53,211 nt of DNA from an uncultured Bacteroidales bacterium. GTDB taxonomy: Bacteria > Bacteroidota > Bacteroidia > Bacteroidales > Bacteroidaceae. The stretch's first letter is position 1, and each line of letters starts with the position of its first letter. Made by a program: the position numbers and the translations under genes. The notes under the pieces are model-generated. The model saw only the letters and a list, made by a program, of their open reading frames with translations, searched no databases and was not told where the DNA came from. Below are positions 8,868 to 17,400 of this stretch, piece by piece. The stretch is taken from NCBI GenBank assembly GCA_902801485.1, contig CADCIP010000021.1:1-53211 (forward strand), read 5' to 3'.

Positions 8868-11800
8868 ATGAACAGAAAACTTTTACTCATTATTCTAGGA
8901 CTGTTGCTGATTCCAATCGGAATGTTGGCGCAGTGGGAGAGCGGCACCAGCAAGACGGGATCCGTATCTTCAAAGGTACATGATGTGTGGTTCTCTATCA
9001 CGCTGCCTGAAGACGGTCAGGTGGACTTGACGTTAGAACCCCTGGGAAACATCAGCTCTGAGAATCTAACCCTCTATGCTGTGGTGGATGGCGAGAATGT
9101 TCAACGTGCTTTCGCATGGGTTGACGGTTCCAACCGCACCCTTACCTGTCCGAACCTAAAGCCCGGAACCTACAAGGTGAAGGTGAACGCCAGCCCTAAG
9201 GACAATAAGGTGAGCGGCACCTTTCGCCTGCATTACACCTTTACGGCTCCTTATTACAAGACCGATCCTACGCCTAATGACACTTGGGATGCCTGCCCAA
9301 TGCTGGAGAGCAGCGTAACAATGCATGGTCATTTGGGATATGCATACGCTCCTAATGACGGTGACGATGTGGACTGGTTCCAGATACAGGTGCCTAAGGA
9401 CGGCAAGCTTACCTTCGAGGTGGTGACCGCACCTACACTGAAGATAGGTTTTGGTACCCTGAATGTGCTCAATGCCGATGGTACTGAGGTGCAGCAGCGC
9501 AATGGTATGTGGATGGACCAGTCTGACGTAACCCTCGTATTTGAGATTCCCGATGTAGCTGCCGGTACCTACTATATTCGTCTGCCTCGTTATAGCGGCT
9601 ACGGTATCTACTATCTTACGCCTCACTTCACACCTGTGGTGGTGGATAGCGAACCTGAACTCAATGACACTTGGGATACTGCTACGCTTCTCAATGAAAG
9701 TCAGCCACAGAATGCTCACTTGGGCTACTTATACAACTCAAGTATCTATAACGACAATGTCGACTGGTACAGGATTGAGGTACCTGAGGATGGCAAGCTT
9801 ACCTTCGAGGCTTACAGTTCATCCACTCTCACTTTAGGATTCTGTACCTTGAATACGCTCAAGTCAGACGGAACCGGTGTGGCACAACGCAACGGTATGT
9901 GGTTCGATAAGCGTGAAACAAATATTGTCTTCGAGATTCCCGATGTATCTGCAGGTACCTATTACTTCTGCGTGCCTCGTTACAGTGGCTACGGAAACTA
10001 TTCTCTGACCTATTACTTTACCAGCCATGCTGCTGAGGCAGATCCCGAACCCAATAATACTTGGGATACAGCAACCGAACTGAAGGCCGGTCCTACAGTT
10101 ACTGGGCAGTTGGGTTATGACTACCAGAATACGAAGGATGTGGAAGACTGGTATGTGCTGAATGTACCTGAGGAAGGAGTTGTTACAATATCCGTCCATA
10201 CAGAACCGACCTTGAAAATCGGCTTTGGCGAAATTAAGGCGCTCAATAATGATGCTAGTGGCACGGATCGTCGCGAAGCCCGTTGGTTTGATATACCTGA
10301 TACCACACTTGTGATGACGCTACCCAATGCTGCTGCTGGCAATTACTACTTGCGTCTGCCTCATTATAGCGGCTACGGCACCTATCATCTGCGTTACAAC
10401 TTCACCCCGTGTAGTAAACAGAACGATGCAGAGCCTAACGATGATTTCACCACTGCCAGTGAGATAATACGCGGTGTGACCAATGATGCACGTATTGGCT
10501 ACGACTATAATAACTCGATGGACACAAAGGACTGGTACAGGTTTGATGTTCCCGAAGAGGGAGTAATAACGATATCCGTCCATTCAGAACCGACCCTGAA
10601 ACTGGGTTATGGTGAGATTAAGGCGCTCAGTGCTGATGGCACTGACACAAACCGTCGTGCATCCCGTTGGTTCGACATAGCCGACACCACCCTCGTCATG
10701 ACGCTACCCAATGCTGCGGCTGGCACTTACTATCTGTACTTACCTCAATATAGCGGCTATGGAGGCTACACCGTTCGCTATGACTTTACACCATGTGCTA
10801 TTGCCAACGATGTAGCTGGTAATGACACTTGGGACACTGCCACCCCAATAGAAAATGGAGAAACCATTGAGGCTCGTCTGGGTTACGACTACAACAATTC
10901 GATGGACACGAAGGACTGGTTTATGTTTGATGTTCCTGAAGAGGGCTTCATTACGTTGACTGTTCATTCAGAACCGACACTGAAAATCGGCTATGGTGAA
11001 ATTAAGGCTCTTAGTGCTGATGGCACTGACACAAACCGTCGTGCATCCCGTTGGTTCGACATAGCCGACACCACCCTTGTTCTGACGTTGCCCAATGCTG
11101 CCGCTGGTATTTACTATCTGTTAATGCCTCACTATAGCGGCTATGGCGGTTACACGTTGAAGTACGACTTCACTCCATGCGCCTACGCTAACGATGTTGC
11201 TGATAATGACACATGGGACACTGCTGTTTATATCGAGAATGGTTCTACCACCCAAGGCCGTTTAGGCTACGATTACAATAACTCGATGGATACAAAGGAT
11301 TGGTACACGTTCACAATGGAGGCCGACGGAAGTGCCACGTTTACCATCCGGTCAGAGAAGACGCTTAAACTGGGATATGCCGAGATTCTAGCACCCTACG
11401 AAACCGAGGAGGGTACAAAATTGAGTCGTCGCGCAAGCCGGTGGCTTGATTATGCAGACTCTACCCTTGTGTTTAATGCAGATAATCTTGCAGCTGGTAC
11501 GTACTATCTGTACATACCTCATTACAGCGGCTATGGCGGATACTCCATCAAGTCGAACTTCACCAAGAATCCGTACTACCGTCAGGTGATGACCAATACC
11601 GACTTTGCTTCACGCCTCCAACTGGAGGAAGGCAAGAGTGTTTACGGCACGCTGGGCTATGAGTACAATGCTGGTGCACGGTCGGAGGCTTGGTTCGACC
11701 TTGGTAACATGCACGGCAAGCAGATAGACGTGAACGTAGAGGTGGAGCAGAGCCATTCGCTTTCTATCAGTGTAGCTACATTATATATTTATAAGGGTGA

Positions 11801-13661
11801 CAACGAGGAAGGCAAGCCTATCCTTCAGAGTGTAAGGAGTGAGCGTCTAGAGCGCAGTTCCGGAACAATTTCCTATATCGACAAGAACACAGAAGACAGC
11901 CACTATATTTTCTACCTTCCCCGCTACAATGGGTATGGCGGCTACAAAGTTACGTTGGGCGACGAACACGAAGAAGGGGTTACAGACATGGCAAGCAACG
12001 ACATCAAGGTTATGACTGGCGGCCGAAACACCGTCCGCAAGGGCGTTCCCTGCGAAAACCCCATTACTGTTTCAAACCTCAGCAACATGCCTTCAGACTT
12101 TTTCTTACTGGCTGTCCTTCCTACCGAAAATGTCAACATCATTGGTTTCCGTATGCCAATAGGTGGTGGTAGAACTCAATATGTACCTGTTGACAGTGTG
12201 ACTATACCGGGCGAGAATATGTGTCTCTTCGTTGTTCCAAAACTGTTACCATGGGAGAGTTATACTTTCACCATGATCAGCGAGGGCAAGGGTGATATTG
12301 CCTATGCACCTGAAAGAGTTGTTTTCGATGCTCAACGTCGTGTTATCATCCTGGGTACTGCTGTTACAGTGGCCGCAATCGGCGCATTTGCCAAGACGGC
12401 TGCGATAGGTCTGGCTACAGGCTTTGCCATTGACTGGGTTTCGAAGAAAGCCGGTGATGCCATCTTCCCTGCTGACAGTGAGGCAGCCACCCAATATGCC
12501 AACCTTATGGGAGCAACCAAGGACCAGTTAGGCATCCGTTCCTCGTGGGACAGCCCTGCTGTTTATACAGCTAAATCGTTTGTATCGACATGCACTACAG
12601 AAGCAACAAAGAAGATTGTGCCCAAGACCGGCACTGTTCTTGACGTAGTAGGTAACACTATCACGGCTTTGCAGAATATCATTCCGAACCTGCGTCGACG
12701 TATATGGTATTGGATCTACAAGGACCTGGGTTATTTCGACAATAACAGTCTGGATGTTCTTGACGGCAAGCAGGCTATTACTGATGTCGTAGCTTCCTGG
12801 GATCCCAACGAGATGGTTGGTCCACAAGGTGTTGGTGACAAACACTATATCGGGCCGACCCAAACAGTAACCTATCGCATACTGTTCGAGAACAAAGCCG
12901 AAGCTGGTGATGCGGCATACCGCGTTCGAGTAAGTGATGAACTGGACGAGAATGTGTTCGATGTTTCAACCGTACGATTCGGTGAGACCAGCCACGATGG
13001 TGTAGGTTACAACTGGGAGATGACACGTGAAGGAAACCAACTCACATGGGACATTAAAGGCATTGAGTTGCCACCAAATGTGAATGCTCCAGAGGGTGAG
13101 GGCTTCGTTAGCTTCTCTGTTGACCTAAAGCCAAATCTGGCAAATGGAACTCAGATTAAGAACAAGGCTACAATTATCTTCGACAAGAACTATCCGATTG
13201 AAACCAATGAGTATGTAAATACCCTCGACCTGATTGCACCTACCACAACAATGTCAAGCGCTGATATCAATGCAACCGGAGATGCCTTTAGCGTACATTG
13301 CATCTCTGACGATGCAGGCTCAGGTGTGGGCAGCTATCTGTTCTTCGTATCAGAAGATGGTGGGGATTATGCTTACTACGGACAGAGTGTAACAGGTAGT
13401 ATAGACTATCCCATCACTCCCGGTACTTCTGGAAAGTCTTACAGTTTCTATGTTCTTGCAACCGACAAGGTTGGTAACGTAGAGCGCGTTATTCCACAGG
13501 TTATCTATGGTGACACAAGTGTGGATGGTATCCGTATCGTGAAAGACCCGAATCCAAGTATCAAGGTTTACACTATAGATGGTCGTTATGTTGGTGACAC
13601 CATCTCTGGACTGAAGGAGGGTATTTACGTGGTAGGAGGCAAGAAACTCTTTATCAAATAA
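8868..13661 (+). CDS. Giant secreted jelly-roll repeat protein (1,597 aa)
   Basis: A signal peptide (cut near MLAQ) is followed by a divergent N-terminal beta domain and then tandem repeats of about 128 residues starting near residues 133, 262, 392, 519, 647 and 775, with a diverged last copy near 904. Each repeat reads 'EPNDTWDTA...GxLGYDYNN...DWYxxxVPEEGxxTxxxxSEPTLKxGYGEI...AAGTYYLxxPHYSGYGGY', typical of pre-peptidase C-terminal (PPC) type jelly rolls. Residues about 1159-1190 form a striking Ala/Gly hydrophobic stretch (IILGTAVTVAAIGAFAKTAA). Next is a conserved beta domain (SWDPNEMVGPQGVG...YRILFENKAEAGDAAYRVRVSDELDENVFD) common in Bacteroidetes surface proteins, an Ig-like module, and a sorting tail (YTIDGRYVG...GIYVVGGKKLFIK). 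The role is probably binding or adhesion; no catalytic motif is seen. Repeats 5 and 6 are nearly identical in DNA over long stretches. Confidence 0.85.
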   Translation: MNRKLLLIILGLLLIPIGMLAQWESGTSKTGSVSSKVHDVWFSITLPEDGQVDLTLEPLGNISSENLTLYAVVDGENVQRAFAWVDGSNRTLTCPNLKPGTYKVKVNASPKDNKVSGTFRLHYTFTAPYYKTDPTPNDTWDACPMLESSVTMHGHLGYAYAPNDGDDVDWFQIQVPKDGKLTFEVVTAPTLKIGFGTLNVLNADGTEVQQRNGMWMDQSDVTLVFEIPDVAAGTYYIRLPRYSGYGIYYLTPHFTPVVVDSEPELNDTWDTATLLNESQPQNAHLGYLYNSSIYNDNVDWYRIEVPEDGKLTFEAYSSSTLTLGFCTLNTLKSDGTGVAQRNGMWFDKRETNIVFEIPDVSAGTYYFCVPRYSGYGNYSLTYYFTSHAAEADPEPNNTWDTATELKAGPTVTGQLGYDYQNTKDVEDWYVLNVPEEGVVTISVHTEPTLKIGFGEIKALNNDASGTDRREARWFDIPDTTLVMTLPNAAAGNYYLRLPHYSGYGTYHLRYNFTPCSKQNDAEPNDDFTTASEIIRGVTNDARIGYDYNNSMDTKDWYRFDVPEEGVITISVHSEPTLKLGYGEIKALSADGTDTNRRASRWFDIADTTLVMTLPNAAAGTYYLYLPQYSGYGGYTVRYDFTPCAIANDVAGNDTWDTATPIENGETIEARLGYDYNNSMDTKDWFMFDVPEEGFITLTVHSEPTLKIGYGEIKALSADGTDTNRRASRWFDIADTTLVLTLPNAAAGIYYLLMPHYSGYGGYTLKYDFTPCAYANDVADNDTWDTAVYIENGSTTQGRLGYDYNNSMDTKDWYTFTMEADGSATFTIRSEKTLKLGYAEILAPYETEEGTKLSRRASRWLDYADSTLVFNADNLAAGTYYLYIPHYSGYGGYSIKSNFTKNPYYRQVMTNTDFASRLQLEEGKSVYGTLGYEYNAGARSEAWFDLGNMHGKQIDVNVEVEQSHSLSISVATLYIYKGDNEEGKPILQSVRSERLERSSGTISYIDKNTEDSHYIFYLPRYNGYGGYKVTLGDEHEEGVTDMASNDIKVMTGGRNTVRKGVPCENPITVSNLSNMPSDFFLLAVLPTENVNIIGFRMPIGGGRTQYVPVDSVTIPGENMCLFVVPKLLPWESYTFTMISEGKGDIAYAPERVVFDAQRRVIILGTAVTVAAIGAFAKTAAIGLATGFAIDWVSKKAGDAIFPADSEAATQYANLMGATKDQLGIRSSWDSPAVYTAKSFVSTCTTEATKKIVPKTGTVLDVVGNTITALQNIIPNLRRRIWYWIYKDLGYFDNNSLDVLDGKQAITDVVASWDPNEMVGPQGVGDKHYIGPTQTVTYRILFENKAEAGDAAYRVRVSDELDENVFDVSTVRFGETSHDGVGYNWEMTREGNQLTWDIKGIELPPNVNAPEGEGFVSFSVDLKPNLANGTQIKNKATIIFDKNYPIETNEYVNTLDLIAPTTTMSSADINATGDAFSVHCISDDAGSGVGSYLFFVSEDGGDYAYYGQSVTGSIDYPITPGTSGKSYSFYVLATDKVGNVERVIPQVIYGDTSVDGIRIVKDPNPSIKVYTIDGRYVGDTISGLKEGIYVVGGKKLFIK

Positions 13662-13684
13662 GCATTAAACCGAAGACTTTAGTT

Positions 13685-13722
13685 AATAAGAAAAGGTGTG
13701 CCATCGCACACCTTTTCTTATT
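13685..13722. terminator. Bidirectional terminator, 16-bp perfect stem
   Basis: AATAAGAAAAGGTGTG (13685-13700) and its exact complement (13707-13722) enclose a 6-base loop. The flanking A and T runs make it usable in both directions. It overlaps the stop codon of the convergent permease gene. Confidence 0.9.
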
Positions 13723-15043
13723 TGACACTAAATCCTATAGATTCTATAGCTTGTATGATGTCTTCTTCTTTGAAGTTGCCTGTAATGTGGGCAAGACCAT
13801 CCTCTAAGGAAACAGTGACGGATTCTACGCCTTCTACTGATGCTATGACTTTTTGAGCGTTGGCGGCACAATGGTTGCAGGTCATACCCTTTATTTTATA
13901 GTTTATAGTTGAGAGTTTATAGTTGAGAGTTGAGGGGTGAGAGTTGAGAGTTGGGGATTCGCATTGGGAATTCCCCTCTTTGCAGTCATGGCAATGGCAG
14001 TGATGATGTTCACCGAATAGTTTGTGGGGACTGAGGGCATGAAGAAGTAAGAGTATCATTAGAATGGTGCAGAGAATGCTGAACCATCCAGGCTGATGTG
14101 CGCAGCATTCTTGCATGTTAGCCAAGGGTGCTGTGAACCATTCTGAGGGCAACAGATAGTCGATACCTAAAGCAAAGACAATGGCACCGACTATGATGGA
14201 CAACAAATAAATAGCCAATGTCTTCCTTCCCAACACCTTATTTATTATAAGGATGCTGGCTACATTGCTGGCTGGACCCGCCATCAGTAGCACAAGGGCT
14301 GCGCCAGGGGTAAGACCCTTCATCATCAAAGCCAAAGCAATGGGAATACTGCCCGTAGCACACAAATACATGGGGATGCTGAACAGTAAGACAAAGAGAA
14401 TACTGTAGAGGGTATTGCCCTGGAAGGCAGTGAACCAGGAATCGGGTACGGCAGCTGTGATGATACCGGCAACGAGAAGACCGATTATCAGCCATTTGCC
14501 AATGTCTTCCATCATCTCTACAAAGGCATAATGGAAAGCCCCCTCCCAGCTCCCCCTTTGGGGGAGTGCTTTATCCTTTTCTTCTTGGTGGTGTGGCTTT
14601 GAGGCACTCCCCAAAAGGGGGAGAGTGGAGGGGGCCTCTATTTTGTTTGTGAGCGTTCCTCCCAGTATGGCAGTCAGTAAAGCTGCAATGGGACGAATGA
14701 TAGCAAAGGGTAGGCCCATCAAACTGTAGGTGGCAATGATACTGTCCACTCCCGTCTGAGGCGTGGCTATCAGAAAGGATACTGTGGCTCCCTTACTTGT
14801 TCCTTCGCGTCTTAAACCCATAGCAGTGGGGATGACACCGCAAGAACAGAGGGGTAGGGGAACACCAAAGAGGGCGGCCAGGAAGACCGACCTGAAGTTA
14901 TTCTTTCCCAAATGATTGGTGTACAGTGTTCTGGGCAGAAACTCATGCATGAGACCCGCTAAAAAGAAACCCAGCAGTAGGTAGGGTGACATCTCGTTGG
15001 TAAGCACCCAAACTTCTTTCAAAATGTCTAATAGTACGTTCAT
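13718..15043 (-). CDS. Metal efflux permease (SO_0444 / PF03773 type) fused to an HMA domain
   Basis: The first 340 residues form a permease with about 8-9 membrane segments and duplicated halves. Motifs include PLPLCSCGVIP in the first half and AGPASNVAS in the second, as in the SO_0444 Cu/Zn efflux and ArsP-type permeases. A His/Cys-rich cytoplasmic stretch (EHHHCHCHDC, near 345-355) and a C-terminal HMA domain (GMTCNHCAA, a CxxC metal site) point to transport of soft metals such as copper or zinc. Two features are odd. The loop joining the halves (residues about 136-169) is encoded by a pair of inverted GC-rich palindromes, and the linker before the HMA domain (about 363-383, TLNYKLSTINYK) by GAGAGTT-type tandem repeats. 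Both look like in-frame repeat insertions. The frame stays open, so the gene is probably functional. Confidence 0.88.
   Translation of the reverse strand: MNVLLDILKEVWVLTNEMSPYLLLGFFLAGLMHEFLPRTLYTNHLGKNNFRSVFLAALFGVPLPLCSCGVIPTAMGLRREGTSKGATVSFLIATPQTGVDSIIATYSLMGLPFAIIRPIAALLTAILGGTLTNKIEAPSTLPLLGSASKPHHQEEKDKALPQRGSWEGAFHYAFVEMMEDIGKWLIIGLLVAGIITAAVPDSWFTAFQGNTLYSILFVLLFSIPMYLCATGSIPIALALMMKGLTPGAALVLLMAGPASNVASILIINKVLGRKTLAIYLLSIIVGAIVFALGIDYLLPSEWFTAPLANMQECCAHQPGWFSILCTILMILLLLHALSPHKLFGEHHHCHCHDCKEGNSQCESPTLNSHPSTLNYKLSTINYKIKGMTCNHCAANAQKVIASVEGVESVTVSLEDGLAHITGNFKEEDIIQAIESIGFSVK
13895..13956 (-). repeat. GAGAGTT/TTATAGTT tandem microrepeat inside the permease gene
   Basis: TTTATAGTT and GAGAGTTGA words recur in tandem. 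They encode the low-complexity linker between the His-rich stretch and the HMA domain. Similar short repeats sit in non-coding gaps elsewhere in the window. Confidence 0.75.
14538..14638. repeat. Pair of inverted REP-like GC-rich palindromes inside the permease gene
   Basis: Copy 1 (14538-14570) has the palindrome CTCCCCCTTTGGGGGAG (14550-14566) preceded by GCCCCCTCCC. Copy 2 (14602-14638) is the same element reversed, with CTCCCCAAAAGGGGGAG (14607-14623) followed by GGAGGGGGCC. A related copy lies between genes at 46009-46036. The insert length keeps the reading frame. Confidence 0.8.
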
Positions 15044-15071
15044 AATATCATGTTATTTTTCTTTCTGTGTG

Positions 15072-15079
15072 CAAAAGTA
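15072..15079 (-). promoter_or_regulatory. Probable -7 box for the permease gene
   Basis: TACTTTTG on the minus strand, 28 bases upstream of the permease start. No convincing -33 box at 19-20 bases. Confidence 0.4.
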
Positions 15080-15110
15080 CGCAGTTATGGTTGCAAATGA
15101 GTTGCAAAAG

Positions 15111-15141
15111 TTGGGTCAGAAAGAAAAATTATGTATTTTTG
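15111..15141 (+). promoter_or_regulatory. Promoter of mtnN
   Basis: TTG (15111-15113) and TATTTTTG (15134-15141) are 20 bases apart. The start codon is 17 bases after the -7 box. Confidence 0.6.
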
Positions 15142-15158
15142 TAAAAAAAATATAGAGA

Positions 15159-15848
15159 ATGGGAAAAAAAATAGGTGTGCTCACAGCTATGAGCGTGGAG
15201 TTTAAGCAGATTGCCTCTATTCTGACAGATACGAAGTTGGAAAAAATTGGGCCGCAGGAGTTCCTGACTGGTAAGTTGGATGATAAGACCATTGTATTGC
15301 TGCAATGCGGTATTGGGAAAGTTAATGCTGCTACGGGTGTGACGAATTTGATTATCAACTTTAAACCCGATAGTGTGGTTAGCACAGGTGTGGCTGGAGG
15401 CATAGATACTTGCTTAAGAATAATGGATGTGGTAGTTAGTAAACAAACCTGTTATCATGATGTGTCGTGCGGTGATAATGTTGATCCAGGTCAAGTTCAA
15501 GGCTTGCCTCGTTTCTTCGAGAGTGATAAAGCGATGGCCGAGACTGCTATCTCGCTGTCTTCTGATGTTCGCATCGTTCCTGGCCTGATATGCACGGGCG
15601 ACCAATTTATTACCAACCGCAATCAGTTGAATGTCATAAAGGCAACATACCCCGATGGACTGGCAGTTGACATGGAGTCGGCGGCAATAGCTCAGGTCTG
15701 CCATCTTTATGATGTTCCTTTTGTCAGTTTTCGCATCATCAGTGATACACCGGGAGCTGAGGAACACTTTGAAGAGTACCTGAACTTCTGGCAGACGATG
15801 GCTGATAAAAGCTTCGCTGTTACGCGGCTTTTTCTAAATAGTTTATAG
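15159..15848 (+). CDS. mtnN: 5'-methylthioadenosine/S-adenosylhomocysteine nucleosidase
   Basis: This enzyme cleaves adenine from methylthioadenosine and S-adenosylhomocysteine in the cytosol, clearing methylation by-products and feeding methionine salvage. The frame shows the phosphorylase fold of the family: GVLTAMSVEF at the N-terminus (catalytic Glu near residue 13), CGIGKVNAATG, VSTGVAGGID, VDMESAAIAQVC (ribose-binding Met-Glu) and ISDTPG with the catalytic Asp near residue 198. Its length of 229 residues is normal. It has its own promoter, diverges from the metal permease and is followed by the tRNA-Ser promoter. A role on futalosine-like substrates cannot be excluded, but no menaquinone genes are nearby. 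Confidence 0.88.
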   Translation: MGKKIGVLTAMSVEFKQIASILTDTKLEKIGPQEFLTGKLDDKTIVLLQCGIGKVNAATGVTNLIINFKPDSVVSTGVAGGIDTCLRIMDVVVSKQTCYHDVSCGDNVDPGQVQGLPRFFESDKAMAETAISLSSDVRIVPGLICTGDQFITNRNQLNVIKATYPDGLAVDMESAAIAQVCHLYDVPFVSFRIISDTPGAEEHFEEYLNFWQTMADKSFAVTRLFLNSL

Positions 15849-15865
15849 ATTTTTGCCTTTTTTTC

Positions 15866-15896
15866 TTTGTCATTTGCTGCAAAAGCAGTAATTTTG
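15866..15896 (+). promoter_or_regulatory. Promoter of tRNA-Ser
   Basis: TTTG (15866-15869) and TAATTTTG (15889-15896) are 19 bases apart, 17 bases ahead of the mature tRNA 5' end. It may also drive the queuosine genes by read-through. Confidence 0.75.
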
Positions 15897-15913
15897 CAGT
15901 CGCATTATAAAAC

Positions 15914-16000
15914 GGAGAGATGCCAGAGTGGTCGAATGGACCGCACTCGAAATGCGGCGTACTCTTACGGGTACCCAGGGTTCGAATCCCTGTCTCTCCG
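15914..16000 (+). tRNA. tRNA-Ser (anticodon CGA)
   Basis: The 87-base gene has a 7-bp acceptor stem (GGAGAGA with TCTCTCC) and discriminator G. It has an anticodon arm with CGA in the loop (CTCGAAA), a long variable arm (ACTCTTACGGGT) typical of class II tRNAs, and a T arm GGGTTCGAATCCC. The CCA end is not encoded. It reads the UCG codon. Confidence 0.95.
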
Positions 16001-16013
16001 CTTTCGATTTATA

Positions 16014-16038
16014 AAAAGAGTGCTTGCTAACCTCTTTT
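16014..16038 (+). terminator. Weak hairpin between tRNA-Ser and the queuosine genes
   Basis: AAAAGAG and CTCTTTT pair around an 11-base loop. The stem is short and AT-rich, so termination would be partial at best. Confidence 0.3.
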
Positions 16039-16054
16039 AAAACAAAACAAGAAC

Positions 16055-16744
16055 ATGGCACAAGTGAAAACTGTATCAGCATCCTTCATGTACATGGGGA
16101 TACTGTTTTGTACTTGCCTTATTGCAAGTAATTTATTGGAATCAAAGATTTTACAATTCGGAAGTTTCACTATGACAGCTGGTGTACTATGCTTTCCTAT
16201 CTCTTACATTCTGAACGATTGTATTGCAGAGGTGTGGGGCTATCGCAAAGCTAGATTTGTTATATGGATGGCTTTCTTAATGAATTTTTTGGTGGTTACT
16301 CTGGGCCAGTTAGCTGTGATGTTGCCTGCTGCAGATTATTGGGCTGAGCACGAACAACATTTTAATTTTGTCTTCGGGCTTACACCTAGAATTACTGTGG
16401 CTTCATTTACAGCATTCCTGCTTGGTAGTTTGATGAATGCCTATGTGATGAGTAAGATGAAGAAAACTAGCGAAGGAAGGCATTTTTCTAAACGTGCTGT
16501 AATGAGCACTCTTTGGGGCGAGGGTGTTGACAGTCTGATATTTTTCCCCTTTGCTTTCGGTGGTCTGATTCCTGTTCCAGAGTTAATCAAACTGATGATT
16601 CTGCAGATTATTACTAAGACCATGTACGAGATAATAGCATTGCCCCTGACCATTAGGGTTGTGAGATGGGTAAAGCGTCGTGAGAATACAGATGTGTACG
16701 ACCTCGACGAAACGTATAATCCAATAAACATATTCCAGTTATGA
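16055..16744 (+). CDS. Queuosine precursor transporter (YhhQ/QPTR family)
   Basis: The 229-residue protein is almost entirely hydrophobic, with about six membrane helices and the family motif [39 protein letters not shown] split over the first two. It continues with the [18 protein letters not shown] segment in the second half. QPTR (DUF165/VUT) proteins sit in the inner membrane and import queuosine precursors such as preQ0, preQ1 or queuine. Its stop overlaps the start of queC (ATGA), and queF follows, so transporter and synthesis enzymes form one unit. It begins 55 bases after the tRNA-Ser gene, with no separate promoter seen. Confidence 0.9.
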   Translation: MAQVKTVSASFMYMGILFCTCLIASNLLESKILQFGSFTMTAGVLCFPISYILNDCIAEVWGYRKARFVIWMAFLMNFLVVTLGQLAVMLPAADYWAEHEQHFNFVFGLTPRITVASFTAFLLGSLMNAYVMSKMKKTSEGRHFSKRAVMSTLWGEGVDSLIFFPFAFGGLIPVPELIKLMILQIITKTMYEIIALPLTIRVVRWVKRRENTDVYDLDETYNPINIFQL

Positions 16745-17400
16745 TGGGTGAATCTGCGTTGGTTGTTTTTTCCGGTGGTCAGGACAGTACTACCTGTTTG
16801 TATTGGGCTAAACGGAATTTCAAACGTGTTGTGTCCCTAAGTTTTATTTATGGTCAGAAGCATGTGAAGGAGGTGGAATTGGCCAAGGAATTGGCCAGGG
16901 AAGCCTGTGTGGAATGGGATAGCATGGACGTGAGTTTTATCTCTAATTTGAGTATAGGATGTAGTCTGACAGATACATCGTTGCAGATAGAGGAGGAAAA
17001 ACCCGCTGATGGTGTCCCGTCAACATTCGTTCCTGGTAGAAACATGTTCTTCCTCTCTATAGCTGCGGTTTATGCCCGTAATATTGGAATATATGATCTG
17101 GTGACAGGTGTGAGCCAGACTGATTTCAGTGGCTATCCGGATTGCAGGGACAGTTTCATTAAGAGTCTGAATGTAACCCTCAATTTAGCTATGGACGAGC
17201 AGTTTAGAGTTCATACTCCCCTAATGTGGTTAGACAAAGCACAGACGTGGCAGATGGCTGATGAGATGGGAGTGATGGATATAATAAGGTATAAAACTTT
17301 AACTTGTTACAATGGCGTTCAAGGCGACGGATGTGGGCATTGTCCTGCTTGTCTTTTAAGGAGAAAAGGTTTAGAGAAATATGAGCAACAGAGAAAATGA
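16741..17400 (+). CDS. queC: 7-cyano-7-deazaguanine synthase
   Basis: QueC turns 7-carboxy-7-deazaguanine into preQ0 using ATP and ammonia, in the cytosolic pathway to queuosine. The PP-loop SGGQDST lies at residues 11-17, and the zinc-binding cysteines are visible near the C-terminus (C189, C198, C201, C204 in [16 protein letters not shown]). The typical [11 protein letters not shown] segment is also present. At 219 residues the length is normal. Its start overlaps the transporter stop by 4 bases, and its 3' end overlaps queF by 20 bases, indicating coupled translation. A start one codon later (second ATG) is possible. queD and queE are not in the window. Confidence 0.95.
   Translation: MMGESALVVFSGGQDSTTCLYWAKRNFKRVVSLSFIYGQKHVKEVELAKELAREACVEWDSMDVSFISNLSIGCSLTDTSLQIEEEKPADGVPSTFVPGRNMFFLSIAAVYARNIGIYDLVTGVSQTDFSGYPDCRDSFIKSLNVTLNLAMDEQFRVHTPLMWLDKAQTWQMADEMGVMDIIRYKTLTCYNGVQGDGCGHCPACLLRRKGLEKYEQQRK

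Noticed and set aside
16001-16054. preQ1 riboswitch before the queuosine genes
   Set aside because: The 54-base gap after the tRNA has only a weak AT-rich hairpin and no aptamer-like pattern that I could identify.
15870-16082. A 70-codon minus-strand frame over the tRNA-Ser gene
   Set aside because: It is the antisense of the tRNA (the familiar QGFEPWVPVRVRRIS artefact) and not a protein gene.
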